Origin: an uncultured Clostridia bacterium
GTDB lineage: Bacteria; Bacillota; Clostridia; Christensenellales; Borkfalkiaceae
Assembly: GCA_934271245.1 (NCBI GenBank)
Contig: CAKQQY010000010.1
Span: 1 to 55,659, forward strand
Reading direction: 5' to 3'
DNA length: 55,659 bases
Positions 8,975 to 17,877 of the stretch are shown one piece after another. The position numbers were made by a program, and so were the translations under genes. Every line of letters starts with the position of its first letter. Within the stretch, counting starts at the first letter, position 1. The notes below the pieces were generated by a model. The model saw nothing but the letters and a program-made list of their open reading frames with translations. It had not been told where the DNA came from and searched no databases.

Positions 8975-10243
8975 TTATCCTTTTAAGTGTTTATACAAAA
9001 CGCTCGTGTCGGCGTTTTCTCCGTTAAAGAACTTGTAAACGGAAATCGCTATCGGCTTGGGTTTACCCGCTCTTTCTTCTATATCGTTCGGCGAGTAAAA
9101 CAGACCGAACGAGTTTTCTATACTGCCTTCGGTGTAAAACTGGCTTATGTTAGTAAGTCTGAACCAGAACGCCGTTTCCACGAACGGTAATTCGGTTCTT
9201 ATTGCGTTAAGGCATTTTACCGCAAAGTCCGCAACGCGTTCCTGCGTACCGTCCACACCGTTTTCGGCGTCTTTACTTCCGCCGAATCTGAAATCCGAAA
9301 AGCCTATTTCGGTGTAGAATACGGGCTTTCCGTCGTCGCCGTGGCGTTTAACCACGTCGTACATGTTTTTTTCTTGTTTTACGAAGGCTTCCGTAGTGGA
9401 AGAAAGCGACGGGTACGGGTGCCACGCGAGATAGTCGAAGTAATTATCCGTGTTTTTATCAGCGTAATCTTCGCCCGTGGGCAGATACCCCGATTCGATA
9501 TGTCCGTAAATTTTGTCGAGATAATCTATCGCTTTGGAATCGTCCGTAAGGCCCGGTAACACCGTTTTATTTTCCGCGTTTACAGATTTTATAGCGCGGT
9601 TTGCCCTATAACATAAATCGGCTATTATAAAACTGCCTTCTTCCGCGGAAAATTTAGTGTTGTCCTTTTTATGAAACCAACTGCCGTGCGCAATATCAGG
9701 TTCGTTGCTCACTTCCCAGAACTTAATTTCGGGGAATTCCGTCGCAAGCATTTTATACGCGTTTTCCATAATATCGAGAAATTTTACGTACACGTCGTAA
9801 TTTTCGTATACCGAAGGAACGGTGGTCGAATTGCTCGCGTTGAACTCGTAAGGGTTTATAAAGTTACATGTCATACCGACAAACCTTTCCACGCCGTTAT
9901 CGGAAAGTTTTTTAACGTAGTCGTGCAACGTTTCGCAGTTGGAACGGTTAAGCGTAAGACTGTTTTTGTTATCTCTTTTTACGAAAAACCCGAGATAAAT
10001 CCATATTCTATGGCTTTTTGCTCCAAGTTCGCCTATAACTTCCGCCGACCAGGCGTTAGTGGTTTTACTGTCTATTTGCGCGGGTTGCATATCAGAAGTG
10101 AGATTATCTATTCCGAAAAGGTATTCGTCCTGTCGTACGGTGTAAGATTTTTTACCGGATCCGTTATCGTTGCACCCCACGAAAGTAAACGCGACGGTAA
10201 AAAGCATCAACAGCGTTAAAAACGCGCTAACAACCTTTTTCAT
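8975..10243 (-). CDS. lipoprotein with clan GH-A glycosidase fold
   Basis: A 422-residue protein with a lipoprotein signal peptide (MKKVVSAFLTLL... then FVGC, Cys24), so it should be tethered to the outer face of the membrane. The barrel carries WEVSNEPD, with Glu181 as likely acid/base, and FYTEIGFSD, with Glu312 as likely nucleophile. These are the two beta-strand 4 and 7 glutamates of clan GH-A, and AWHPYPS fits the same fold. It may be a GH5- or GH39-like enzyme, but the exact family cannot be fixed by eye. It appears to be the only extracellular hydrolase in the operon and could make the first cut. Its start overlaps the preceding stop by 4 bases. Confidence 0.75.
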   Translation of the reverse strand: MKKVVSAFLTLLMLFTVAFTFVGCNDNGSGKKSYTVRQDEYLFGIDNLTSDMQPAQIDSKTTNAWSAEVIGELGAKSHRIWIYLGFFVKRDNKNSLTLNRSNCETLHDYVKKLSDNGVERFVGMTCNFINPYEFNASNSTTVPSVYENYDVYVKFLDIMENAYKMLATEFPEIKFWEVSNEPDIAHGSWFHKKDNTKFSAEEGSFIIADLCYRANRAIKSVNAENKTVLPGLTDDSKAIDYLDKIYGHIESGYLPTGEDYADKNTDNYFDYLAWHPYPSLSSTTEAFVKQEKNMYDVVKRHGDDGKPVFYTEIGFSDFRFGGSKDAENGVDGTQERVADFAVKCLNAIRTELPFVETAFWFRLTNISQFYTEGSIENSFGLFYSPNDIEERAGKPKPIAISVYKFFNGENADTSVLYKHLKG

Positions 10244-12807
10244 GCCTTTTTCTCCTTTTTTCTACGCAATATAAGCGGCAATGCCACCGCCGCCGCGATA
10301 ACGACCACCGCCGCGACCGCGCCGAGAATTATATAAAGTGTTAAATCTGCTTTATCGGTAACTTTTTCGGGTTTTACTTTAAGCGGATTTAAGTAATTTT
10401 CGTATTCTTCGTCGTAATCTACGTTTTCAAGTTGAATTTTTCCGTCCAGAGAATACGATTTTGACGTAATTACGCTTGCGTCGCCGCTCGCCGCCAAGGT
10501 AACGTTTCCGTCGGTCTTCCCGTCAATCGTTCCCGTTATTACGGGAATATACAACTCGTTTTCCGAACCGCCGTTTCGTATGCCGACGGTAAACTCGTTG
10601 CCGAAAAGTTCCACGCGTAAAGTGAGCGTCCCGTTTAACGATTGCTTTTTAAAGTCGTCGGTTAAAACGGTTATTCCTTCGCCGAAAGTCGCTCCGTTAC
10701 CGCTTAAAGTTATCTTTTTACCGCCGACGGAAAGTTTTAACACGCCGTTTTCGCCACTTCTTACTTTTGATAAAAGAAGCGTATTCGTGCTTATTGCGGC
10801 GCTTTCTTTCTTTTCGTCGTTTGCGGTTTCGTTCGTTTTCTTATTCGGATTTATGTTCGTAACGGATACGTTGTCAAGTCTGAACGACGCTCCGTTATAC
10901 CCGAAAAATCCTATATAGCCGTAAGTCGAAGCGTTTTTAAACTTGCGACGCAAAATTTCCATATTTTTGTTCGGTTCGCCGTCTTTTTTGTAATACACGC
11001 GAACTTCGCCGTTTTCGACTATAAGCATCACGTTGTAAACGGTTTCGGTATCTTCCCAAATATTATACTCGCAACTTGCGGCGGCGTTTCCGTCGAAATA
11101 ATCGCTCATATTTGCGCCGTAAGTAACTGTCTGATCGGAGTATTCGCCGTCCGAGCCTTTAATACAATTTCTTTGGAAGCAGAAAAACGGCGCGGAGGTC
11201 GACTTAAAATACGCCGAAGTAAGTCCGAAGCACACGCCTATTCTTTCCCATTTTTTGTCCGTTTTCGCGTTATCGGTTACTTTTATATCGAATCTTATTA
11301 TGGATTCGCCGTATACGCGCTTCGGAACGAAAACCGAAGTTTCCGTCGTACCGGTAAAGTTAAGATAGCCGTCTTTGTTTTTATCTCTATATACCGACTG
11401 TTTTATCTGAGTGCCTACGTAATATTCGTATTTGTTCAAATAAAAGCTGACGTATTCTTCGTCCGTTTCGGCGTCGTATTCCCTTTTAACTCCGTTAAAA
11501 TTCATAACGGTGTCGTCGGAATCTGCGGAATAATAGGAATAATCGGCTACGGTAACGTCGTCGAGATAAACCGTGTATTCTTCGTCCGATGAGCCGCCGA
11601 AAGCAAAATATCCGTCATATGCGCATTCGTCGAAGATATATTCGTAATCGTTTACCGTAACGGCAACTCTATCGCCGTTTTTGAAAATCGCCTTAAAACT
11701 CGTATACCCCGCCGAAATTCCTTCTTCAACGCTTATTTCCTTACTGCAGTTTTTAATTTTTCCGTAAGCGATATGCGCAAGATAATATCTATCGTTGGTC
11801 TTATATATTCCTACGAAGTTTCCGTCGTCAACCCGATTACTTCCGTAACCGAGTCCGCAACCCAGACCGAAGTAAGAACCGTTTTTAAATTCCGAAAATC
11901 TGATTTTAGCGGATATCTCGGACTGATTTTCTTTATCGCTTTCGCTTTTTACCGCGTCCGCGTAAGTAAGAATGGCGTCTTTCGTAAATTTAACGTTGTT
12001 GGACGGTTCTATATAGGCGTTGTCTTCGCCGTAATAGTAGGAAACGAACCAGTCGAAACCCGCCGTTCCCGTAGACGTGTAGCCTATTTTGCTCGACATG
12101 AAATCGTCGCTGTACGCTACCGCGCCGCCTTTTTCTATTTTAAACGAAGTTATATCCGCGCTCGTGCCGCCCATTCCCGCAAAACCTATATAGCCTTCCG
12201 TAAACGCGCCGGAGAATTTAATAATTTCGGTTAAAGTTCCGCCCCTTATTCCAGATGAAAGGGTTATATCGCCGTTATCGTCTATTTTTATTACGACGGT
12301 GGTTTTTACGTTAGTTCCCGAAAAGACGGTTTTATTCGTCTTTTCGTGGTTATTCATAGTTTTTTGCGAAAGTTCCGCGCCATCTTTGGTCATAAGCGAA
12401 GTTCCCGCGTTAGCGGACGACGACATAACTATAAGTCCGTCGGCGTAATAAACCCTTGACGAAGGAGCGGTCATGCCGAACGCAAATCCGAGCCAGGACG
12501 CTCCGCCGCCGATGTTTATCGCTTCGAAAGTTATAACGCTGTTCTTCTCTACCCTATGGTTTACGAGATTTACGCTCGGTCCCCACAGATTAAAATTAAC
12601 CAGACTCAACGCGCTGTATTCGCAGTTTAATTCCGCGCCGTCAGTTATCCATTTGTCGGAGAGCCTTTCGCCCGTGAAGTCGTCGGTATAGGAAACTACG
12701 CGATTAGTCGCCGCGTTTACCGCGGCGGGGTTTAAAGCGAATGCAAAAGCCGCAACCGAAAACACGGCGATCGCTATAAGACACAATATACTTTTTTTAT
12801 TTTTCAT
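10240..12807 (-). CDS. membrane-anchored surface protein with three beta-sandwich (LamG-like) domains
   Basis: 855 residues. A signal peptide (about 1-33, ending near AAVNAA) is followed by three successive concanavalin A/LamG-like segments at roughly 40-230, 230-440 and 450-660. Each has an F-x-L-G or W-L-G-F-A-F-G core and a final D-x-V/F-x-V strand (for example VYLDDVTVAD and FRLDNVSVTN). The last stretch is a small beta domain, then a single C-terminal membrane helix (about 822-845) and a basic tail RRKKEKKA. No LPxTG sorting motif is present. The layout suggests a cell-surface glycan-binding protein next to the solute-binding protein. No catalytic motif was recognised. There is no clear ribosome binding site, and it starts 4 bases after the permease stop, so it is probably translationally coupled. 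Confidence 0.72.
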   Translation of the reverse strand: MKNKKSILCLIAIAVFSVAAFAFALNPAAVNAATNRVVSYTDDFTGERLSDKWITDGAELNCEYSALSLVNFNLWGPSVNLVNHRVEKNSVITFEAINIGGGASWLGFAFGMTAPSSRVYYADGLIVMSSSANAGTSLMTKDGAELSQKTMNNHEKTNKTVFSGTNVKTTVVIKIDDNGDITLSSGIRGGTLTEIIKFSGAFTEGYIGFAGMGGTSADITSFKIEKGGAVAYSDDFMSSKIGYTSTGTAGFDWFVSYYYGEDNAYIEPSNNVKFTKDAILTYADAVKSESDKENQSEISAKIRFSEFKNGSYFGLGCGLGYGSNRVDDGNFVGIYKTNDRYYLAHIAYGKIKNCSKEISVEEGISAGYTSFKAIFKNGDRVAVTVNDYEYIFDECAYDGYFAFGGSSDEEYTVYLDDVTVADYSYYSADSDDTVMNFNGVKREYDAETDEEYVSFYLNKYEYYVGTQIKQSVYRDKNKDGYLNFTGTTETSVFVPKRVYGESIIRFDIKVTDNAKTDKKWERIGVCFGLTSAYFKSTSAPFFCFQRNCIKGSDGEYSDQTVTYGANMSDYFDGNAAASCEYNIWEDTETVYNVMLIVENGEVRVYYKKDGEPNKNMEILRRKFKNASTYGYIGFFGYNGASFRLDNVSVTNINPNKKTNETANDEKKESAAISTNTLLLSKVRSGENGVLKLSVGGKKITLSGNGATFGEGITVLTDDFKKQSLNGTLTLRVELFGNEFTVGIRNGGSENELYIPVITGTIDGKTDGNVTLAASGDASVITSKSYSLDGKIQLENVDYDEEYENYLNPLKVKPEKVTDKADLTLYIILGAVAAVVVIAAAVALPLILRRKKEKKA

Positions 12808-12811
12808 GATT

Positions 12812-13732
12812 TTAATATTCGGGTGTAAATTTCTTCGTCAATACTCTCGCCGCTACCATAAGCGGAAGATTAACGAGCGTAAAGAACACGCCCATCGTGG
12901 TAACGCTTATAATCGTACCGGGGCTTGTGGTGCTTGCGTGCTCGAATATGAACCAACTGAAAGTCATAAACCTACCCATTACGCCGCCGCTTTTTGCTAT
13001 AAGCATAGGCGCCATGGTGAACGACGTAGCCGCCATAGACATGGAAACGATATAAACGCTTATAGTAGACATACAAAGCGGAATGGTAATGCTCCACAGT
13101 TCTCTGAAAAAGCCGCAGCCGTCTAAAACCGCGCTTTCTACCACTTCTTTGGGTATCCGCAACATTGCGCCGCGCATAAGTATTACGTTGGACCCCAGTC
13201 CCGACCAGATACAGAACAACCATATAACCGGCCACAAAGCGTCGGAACTCGTAGAAATAAGGTCTACTTTCTCCACCCCGAGCAATCTAGCCACCATTAT
13301 GGAAACGGGACCGAAATCGGAATAGAACATATACCTGAACGCCATGGCGAGTACGACTATGGAAATGAGTTGCGGCACGTAAAACATTACGCTGTAAAAT
13401 TTCGAACCCGGCATGTTTTTATAGAAAGCATACGAAGAAAATATCGCAATGGGTAGGATAACTATGTTTATCCCTATTGCCTGAAAAGAATTCAGGAAAG
13501 CCCTGCCGAGCGCGGGATCTTCGCCCATAAAAACTTTATTAAAAACTCTTACGTAGTTTTCAAAACCGCAGAATATCAGGGAATTCGTCCTTACGCTGTA
13601 ACGCGTAAAGGTTGAAATTATCGTAGAAGAATTTACGTAAAGCCAGAAAATTCCGAAATGCAACAACGGATACGCCGCAAGCGTAAGTATAAAGAGTTTT
13701 TCTTTTATTTTGCGTCTGTTTACTTCTCGCAT
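12812..13732 (-). CDS. ABC sugar transporter permease (LplB/UgpA type)
   Basis: A 306-residue inner-membrane permease with about six hydrophobic segments (the first is LFILTLAAYPLLHFGIFWLY). It carries the cytoplasmic loop that contacts the ATPase (EVVESAVLDGCGFFREL...ITIPL), the EAA motif of carbohydrate ABC permeases of the CUT1 class. It pairs with the permease at 15312-16190, and the binding-protein gene lies between them. That order (permease, binding protein, permease) is unusual but complete for the membrane part. The ATPase is not in this window; CUT1 systems often share an MsmK-like ATPase encoded elsewhere. Confidence 0.9.
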   Translation of the reverse strand: MREVNRRKIKEKLFILTLAAYPLLHFGIFWLYVNSSTIISTFTRYSVRTNSLIFCGFENYVRVFNKVFMGEDPALGRAFLNSFQAIGINIVILPIAIFSSYAFYKNMPGSKFYSVMFYVPQLISIVVLAMAFRYMFYSDFGPVSIMVARLLGVEKVDLISTSSDALWPVIWLFCIWSGLGSNVILMRGAMLRIPKEVVESAVLDGCGFFRELWSITIPLCMSTISVYIVSMSMAATSFTMAPMLIAKSGGVMGRFMTFSWFIFEHASTTSPGTIISVTTMGVFFTLVNLPLMVAARVLTKKFTPEY

Positions 13733-13735
13733 TTT

Positions 13736-15286
13736 TTATATCTCCAGATCGCTCTTCCATTGATTCCACGATTTAGTCGCGGAAGGATAAACCCCGTCGC
13801 TTCCCGTCATAATTTCTTTTCCGCTCTTATTTTTCATGTACAGGCAAGCCGTGGTAACGCCGATACTCTGGAAAAGTTCGGGGTGTCTGTACGTATAAAT
13901 CAAACTTACTTCGCCCTTTTCCGCCGCAGTTTTGGGATAAGTGAAAATATTATAGTCGGATTTCATCATATCGTAGCACGAATAGAAGAAATCGCTCCAT
14001 TTAACGTTTTCGTCGTTTTCGGTAAGTTTAACGGGATCGTACTTAAACGGTCTTAAACACCCGGTCTGAACGGAGAAGTCTACGAGATATCTTTCGTTGC
14101 ACATAAACGCCAAAAACTCCTTCGCCAACTCTACGTTGGTAGCCTTTGCGGGTACGAGCATCAAGTCGTCAGTCGAACAGAAATTCATAACGGCGTCGTG
14201 TCCGTCCTTTTGCACGCAATTAGCGGTTACGGGTACGGTCATCATTTTAAAGGAAAAATCCGACTTTCCGTCGCCGTCTCTGTCAAGCATAGTCGACATT
14301 TCGTTTTCAAAGAAACTGCCGCCTAAAAGCATTACAGATTCCTGACGGGAAAACGCCGCGCAACTTTCCTGGAAGGTAATCTGGCTGACGTTTTCGATAC
14401 TGTTTTTCCACGCGCCGTTACTATCGACCATTATCTCTTTCCATTCGTCAATGCCTTTTTGTATGCCCGTTTGTTTCCACACTTCGGGGGTCGCGAAATT
14501 CCAGAAATCGTAGAACGAACCTTCGCCTTCTATATTCGAAACTTCAACGCCCTGTTGCTGCGCCCATAAGCAGTAAATAATATACTGGAAATAGTTTATG
14601 CCGCCTTCCGCCCAAGCAATCGGCGCGACCTTTTTGCCGTAACCGTTTGCCGCGGAAGTAGAATTTATATCGCCACATAGGTCCGCGAGTTCGCTCATCG
14701 TACGCGGGGGTTCAGTCCATTTGCCGCCGGTAGATTTGTTGGTCTTTTTGAGTAAATCTTCGTTATATATAATACTTGTTTCAAGTACCGACCAAGGCAT
14801 TATCCAAGGATATTTGTTGCCCTGTTCGGGGACTTTCTGCATATACGGCATACCTGATATTTCGTCCATCATATAATCTTTGATTTTTATTTTGGTGCCG
14901 TCAAGTTTTTCGACTTCAGTTTCGTAAACGCTGTTAAGGTTTGCAAGATAGCCGCTCGTTACGTCGCTTGCCCAGGAACTTCTCGTTCTCACCATGTAAA
15001 TATCGGAAAGATTCCTGCCCGAAGATAAAAATGTATCCACGTTGCTATCAATATCCGGACCTTGTCCCGAAAGCGTAACTTTTACGCTTACGCCCTCTTC
15101 GGCTTTCTTCGCCACGAAATCGTCCGCAACGTTTTCAAGCCACTTTTTGCCGAAGCCGCCTTCGTAAAACGTTATAAGTAAATTATCCTTTTCGTTACCG
15201 CCGTTACCGCAACCCGTAGCGAAAATCGCAGTTACGAATAAAAGCGCAGTCAAAGTACAAGTCAAAATTTTCTTTAATGTTTTCAT
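13736..15286 (-). CDS. extracellular solute-binding lipoprotein (family 1, sugar)
   Basis: 516 residues with a lipoprotein signal (MKTLKKILTC... then FATGC, Cys26). The mature part is a two-lobed carbohydrate-binding protein, with ITFYEGGFGKKWLENVADDF at the start and an extended C-terminal lobe. Its length and the aromatic-rich surface (WNFATPEVW, YFQYIIYCLWAQQQG) resemble large binding proteins that take long oligosaccharides. It delivers substrate to the two flanking permeases. It is close to both neighbours, 3 bases before the next start, so the three genes are probably one translational unit. Confidence 0.9.
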   Translation of the reverse strand: MKTLKKILTCTLTALLFVTAIFATGCGNGGNEKDNLLITFYEGGFGKKWLENVADDFVAKKAEEGVSVKVTLSGQGPDIDSNVDTFLSSGRNLSDIYMVRTRSSWASDVTSGYLANLNSVYETEVEKLDGTKIKIKDYMMDEISGMPYMQKVPEQGNKYPWIMPWSVLETSIIYNEDLLKKTNKSTGGKWTEPPRTMSELADLCGDINSTSAANGYGKKVAPIAWAEGGINYFQYIIYCLWAQQQGVEVSNIEGEGSFYDFWNFATPEVWKQTGIQKGIDEWKEIMVDSNGAWKNSIENVSQITFQESCAAFSRQESVMLLGGSFFENEMSTMLDRDGDGKSDFSFKMMTVPVTANCVQKDGHDAVMNFCSTDDLMLVPAKATNVELAKEFLAFMCNERYLVDFSVQTGCLRPFKYDPVKLTENDENVKWSDFFYSCYDMMKSDYNIFTYPKTAAEKGEVSLIYTYRHPELFQSIGVTTACLYMKNKSGKEIMTGSDGVYPSATKSWNQWKSDLEI

Positions 15287-15311
15287 GCTGATTCTCCTTT
15301 TATTTTTCGGT

Positions 15312-16190
15312 TTAACCCTTTATTCCGCCGCCCATATTCATTTTGTTTATCGGTCTCTGGAAACAAACGAATATCAAAAGCACGGGTATTATCGATATAA
15401 TCATCGCGGCGAAAAGTTTGGGGTATTCCATAGCGAATACGCCGCTGCCTATTCTGTTGGAAATATCCTGTATGCCGGTTGCGAGCGTAAATGCCGACGG
15501 CCAGAACAGTTTCGGCGCAACGTAGTTGTTCCATTGCCCTATAAACGCCAGAAGCCAGTGGGCGAGTATCACGGTAAATATTTGCGGAAAATATATCTGC
15601 AAGAATATTCTCCAGTTGCCGGCGCCGTCAATCTCCGCCGCTTCTTTATATTCGCCGGATATATTCTGGAATATCGCGAAAAGCAAAAGGAAACTGAAAT
15701 TCAAGCCGCCCGACCCCATAAAGACTAACCCGAAAAGACTGTCTAATAGTCCTAAATCCGCCATCATTTTGTAGGTCGTGGGGAGCGTTCCCGAAATAAC
15801 CACGTATATCTGCACCATTGCGCATAAATAACATATCTTACCCGTAACGCTTTTAAAACGCGCGCATACGTAAGCCACGCCCGCGGTTATAAATAACTGT
15901 ACGGTAGGAATAATCGTAGCCATAAGTATAGTGTTTAAAAACATCGACGCAAGATTAAATTCCGAAAACATAGTTATATAGTTTCTCCACTCCAACGACG
16001 CAGGTAACGCCATAGGATTGTCTATAAATTCGAATTTCGTTTTCAAGGAATTGACGAAAAGCCATATAAACGGAAAAATAAGCGTTAAACTGTAAATAGC
16101 GAAAAGAACGCTTATAGTTATTAAAAACGGCTTGTTAGCGTTTAGTATTTTAACTTTTTCTTCCTTTTCTCTTTTCTTTAATTTAAGCAT
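15312..16190 (-). CDS. ABC sugar transporter permease (UgpE/AraQ type)
   Basis: 292 residues, the second permease of the importer. A basic N-terminus (MLKLKKREKEEKVK) precedes six hydrophobic segments. The EAA loop is YKEAAEIDGAGNWRIFLQIY..P, typical of CUT1 permeases, and QWNNYVAPKLF is the usual following segment. It overlaps the upstream lipoprotein gene by 8 bases. Together with 12812-13732 and the binding protein it should import an oligosaccharide, energised by an ATPase encoded elsewhere. Confidence 0.9.
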   Translation of the reverse strand: MLKLKKREKEEKVKILNANKPFLITISVLFAIYSLTLIFPFIWLFVNSLKTKFEFIDNPMALPASLEWRNYITMFSEFNLASMFLNTILMATIIPTVQLFITAGVAYVCARFKSVTGKICYLCAMVQIYVVISGTLPTTYKMMADLGLLDSLFGLVFMGSGGLNFSFLLLFAIFQNISGEYKEAAEIDGAGNWRIFLQIYFPQIFTVILAHWLLAFIGQWNNYVAPKLFWPSAFTLATGIQDISNRIGSGVFAMEYPKLFAAMIISIIPVLLIFVCFQRPINKMNMGGGIKG

Positions 16191-17865
16191 TTGTTATCTC
16201 CTGAACGTTAAACGCCGTTATCGTGAACATATCCCCCGCCTGACAATCGAGTATTCTGAAATCTATAATCATCTCGTCTACGTTTTGTACCATCGTAAAG
16301 GTAGCGGTTTCGTTAAAGGTCGTGCTTCCGCTCGGACTGCCCGTAAGTTTTACGTTTTCGGCGTAATCGGTCGAAGTAGCGTGCGAACCGGGATTCGAGT
16401 TGTTGGCGTAACCCCAAAGCGACGGGAAATAACCGTTATCGGGCGTTGCAAGCCTTACAATATCTTTAATTCCCGTCTGGAAGTTGCCCCACAACCCTAC
16501 GCTTCCGATTTTGTTTATCGTAAACGAAACTTTGTACGTTTTACCCGCTTCGAGCGTTTTGGGTATAGAGTAACTGAATCTTATCTCCCCTACTCCTTTA
16601 GAGCCGACTTTTAATCCTTCGACTTTGTCGCCGTTCATCAGACACGAGAATTCGGGGTTGCCCGCCGAAACTTTGGCGTTGGTAAGACCTATACTGTTTA
16701 ATAAAGTTTTTAACGCGCCGTCTTTTTGCGCTTCGATATAATAATTTTCGTCTTCGGTTAAAGTTATTTCTCTTATTACCGCGTTGCTTCCGACGGTGGC
16801 GCTATTCATACGCATATCGAAGATTATTTCTTCTACGTCGCTCGTCATAACGAACTCCGCGCCGCATTTATATTTCGTGTAATTTTCGTGCGTAGCCGTT
16901 ATAATAACGTTTTTCGCGTTCTTTGCGGTGGAATCGTGGGAAGTGGGATTGCTACCGTTTACGTAACCCCACATAGTGGGAGAATAACTCGAATTAAGCG
17001 TTATTATATCTCTTATTCCGAAGCCGAAGTTGCCCCAAAGACTGTTTTCGCCCGTTTTATCAACGGTGAAAGACAAAACGTATTTATGTCCGCTCTTCAA
17101 AGCTTTTAGCACGGTAAATCTTGCGCGATTTTCTCCCGCGGTTTTCGCGCCGAAATCCAACCCCGCGATTTTATCGTTCTCACGATAAATTTCCGCCGTC
17201 GGCTTGCCTTCTACTGCGGTCAGATTCCTGTATTTGATACCCGCAAGTTTTTTGCTTAACTCTTCTTCTTCGATATCGTCGGTCGAGTCCTTTACGGTTA
17301 AAAGGAAACTGTCGAAAACGTAACTGCAATCGCTTTTTTCTATCGAAATAACCGTCACGCCCGTTTGCGCGGCGGTTACTTTACCGTTTTCGTCGATAGT
17401 CGCCACGGTTTCGTCCGACGAACTCCACGTATAGTCGGTATAATTGCCGTTTGCCGTGTACCGCAGATTGCTCGTTATATCGTAATAAACGTCGATAAAA
17501 CTTATTTTGTCTTCAATCGCTACGGAAAGATATTCGCCAGTAAGCGTTACGGTTTTATAAACGTTCTCGTTACCGCTTAAATACGCGGTTATATCGCAGG
17601 AACCGTCTTTCAAAAACTTTACCTTGCCGCCGTCCGTAACCGTAGCCACTTTTTCGTCGGAAGATTTCCATTTTATTTCAGCGTTTTCACCGACGTTTTT
17701 AACTGCCGCCGACAGATTGAATTCGTTTTTATTCTCGTTATAAAAATACTTTACGGAATAATTTTCCACGATAATTTCCGGTAAGTCGGCGGCAGTGTTT
17801 CCACTGCACGCCGTAATCGTTACCAGACATATCGCTAAAAGTATAGTTTGTAATAATTTTTTCAT
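16183..17865 (-). CDS. modular lipoprotein: Ig-like (Big_2) domains plus two repeated beta modules
   Basis: 560 residues with a lipoprotein signal (MKKLLQTILLA... then TITAC, Cys20). Residues of about 40-200 contain two bacterial Ig-like repeats, recognisable from WKSSDEKVATV and WSSSDETVATIDENGKVTA. Two copies of an uncharacterised beta-rich module follow (about 230-375 and 390-560). Both contain a hydrophobic strand, LWGNF.GI.DI, then WGY.N.SNP.SH, and a final V-x-E-I/M-I-x-D strand. The two copies are clearly homologous and resemble modules in the next protein upstream. With Ig spacers and an operon full of glycosidases, carbohydrate binding is plausible but not shown. No catalytic residues were recognised. 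Confidence 0.75.
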   Translation of the reverse strand: MKKLLQTILLAICLVTITACSGNTAADLPEIIVENYSVKYFYNENKNEFNLSAAVKNVGENAEIKWKSSDEKVATVTDGGKVKFLKDGSCDITAYLSGNENVYKTVTLTGEYLSVAIEDKISFIDVYYDITSNLRYTANGNYTDYTWSSSDETVATIDENGKVTAAQTGVTVISIEKSDCSYVFDSFLLTVKDSTDDIEEEELSKKLAGIKYRNLTAVEGKPTAEIYRENDKIAGLDFGAKTAGENRARFTVLKALKSGHKYVLSFTVDKTGENSLWGNFGFGIRDIITLNSSYSPTMWGYVNGSNPTSHDSTAKNAKNVIITATHENYTKYKCGAEFVMTSDVEEIIFDMRMNSATVGSNAVIREITLTEDENYYIEAQKDGALKTLLNSIGLTNAKVSAGNPEFSCLMNGDKVEGLKVGSKGVGEIRFSYSIPKTLEAGKTYKVSFTINKIGSVGLWGNFQTGIKDIVRLATPDNGYFPSLWGYANNSNPGSHATSTDYAENVKLTGSPSGSTTFNETATFTMVQNVDEMIIDFRILDCQAGDMFTITAFNVQEITNA

Positions 17866-17877
17866 TTTTTTACTTTT

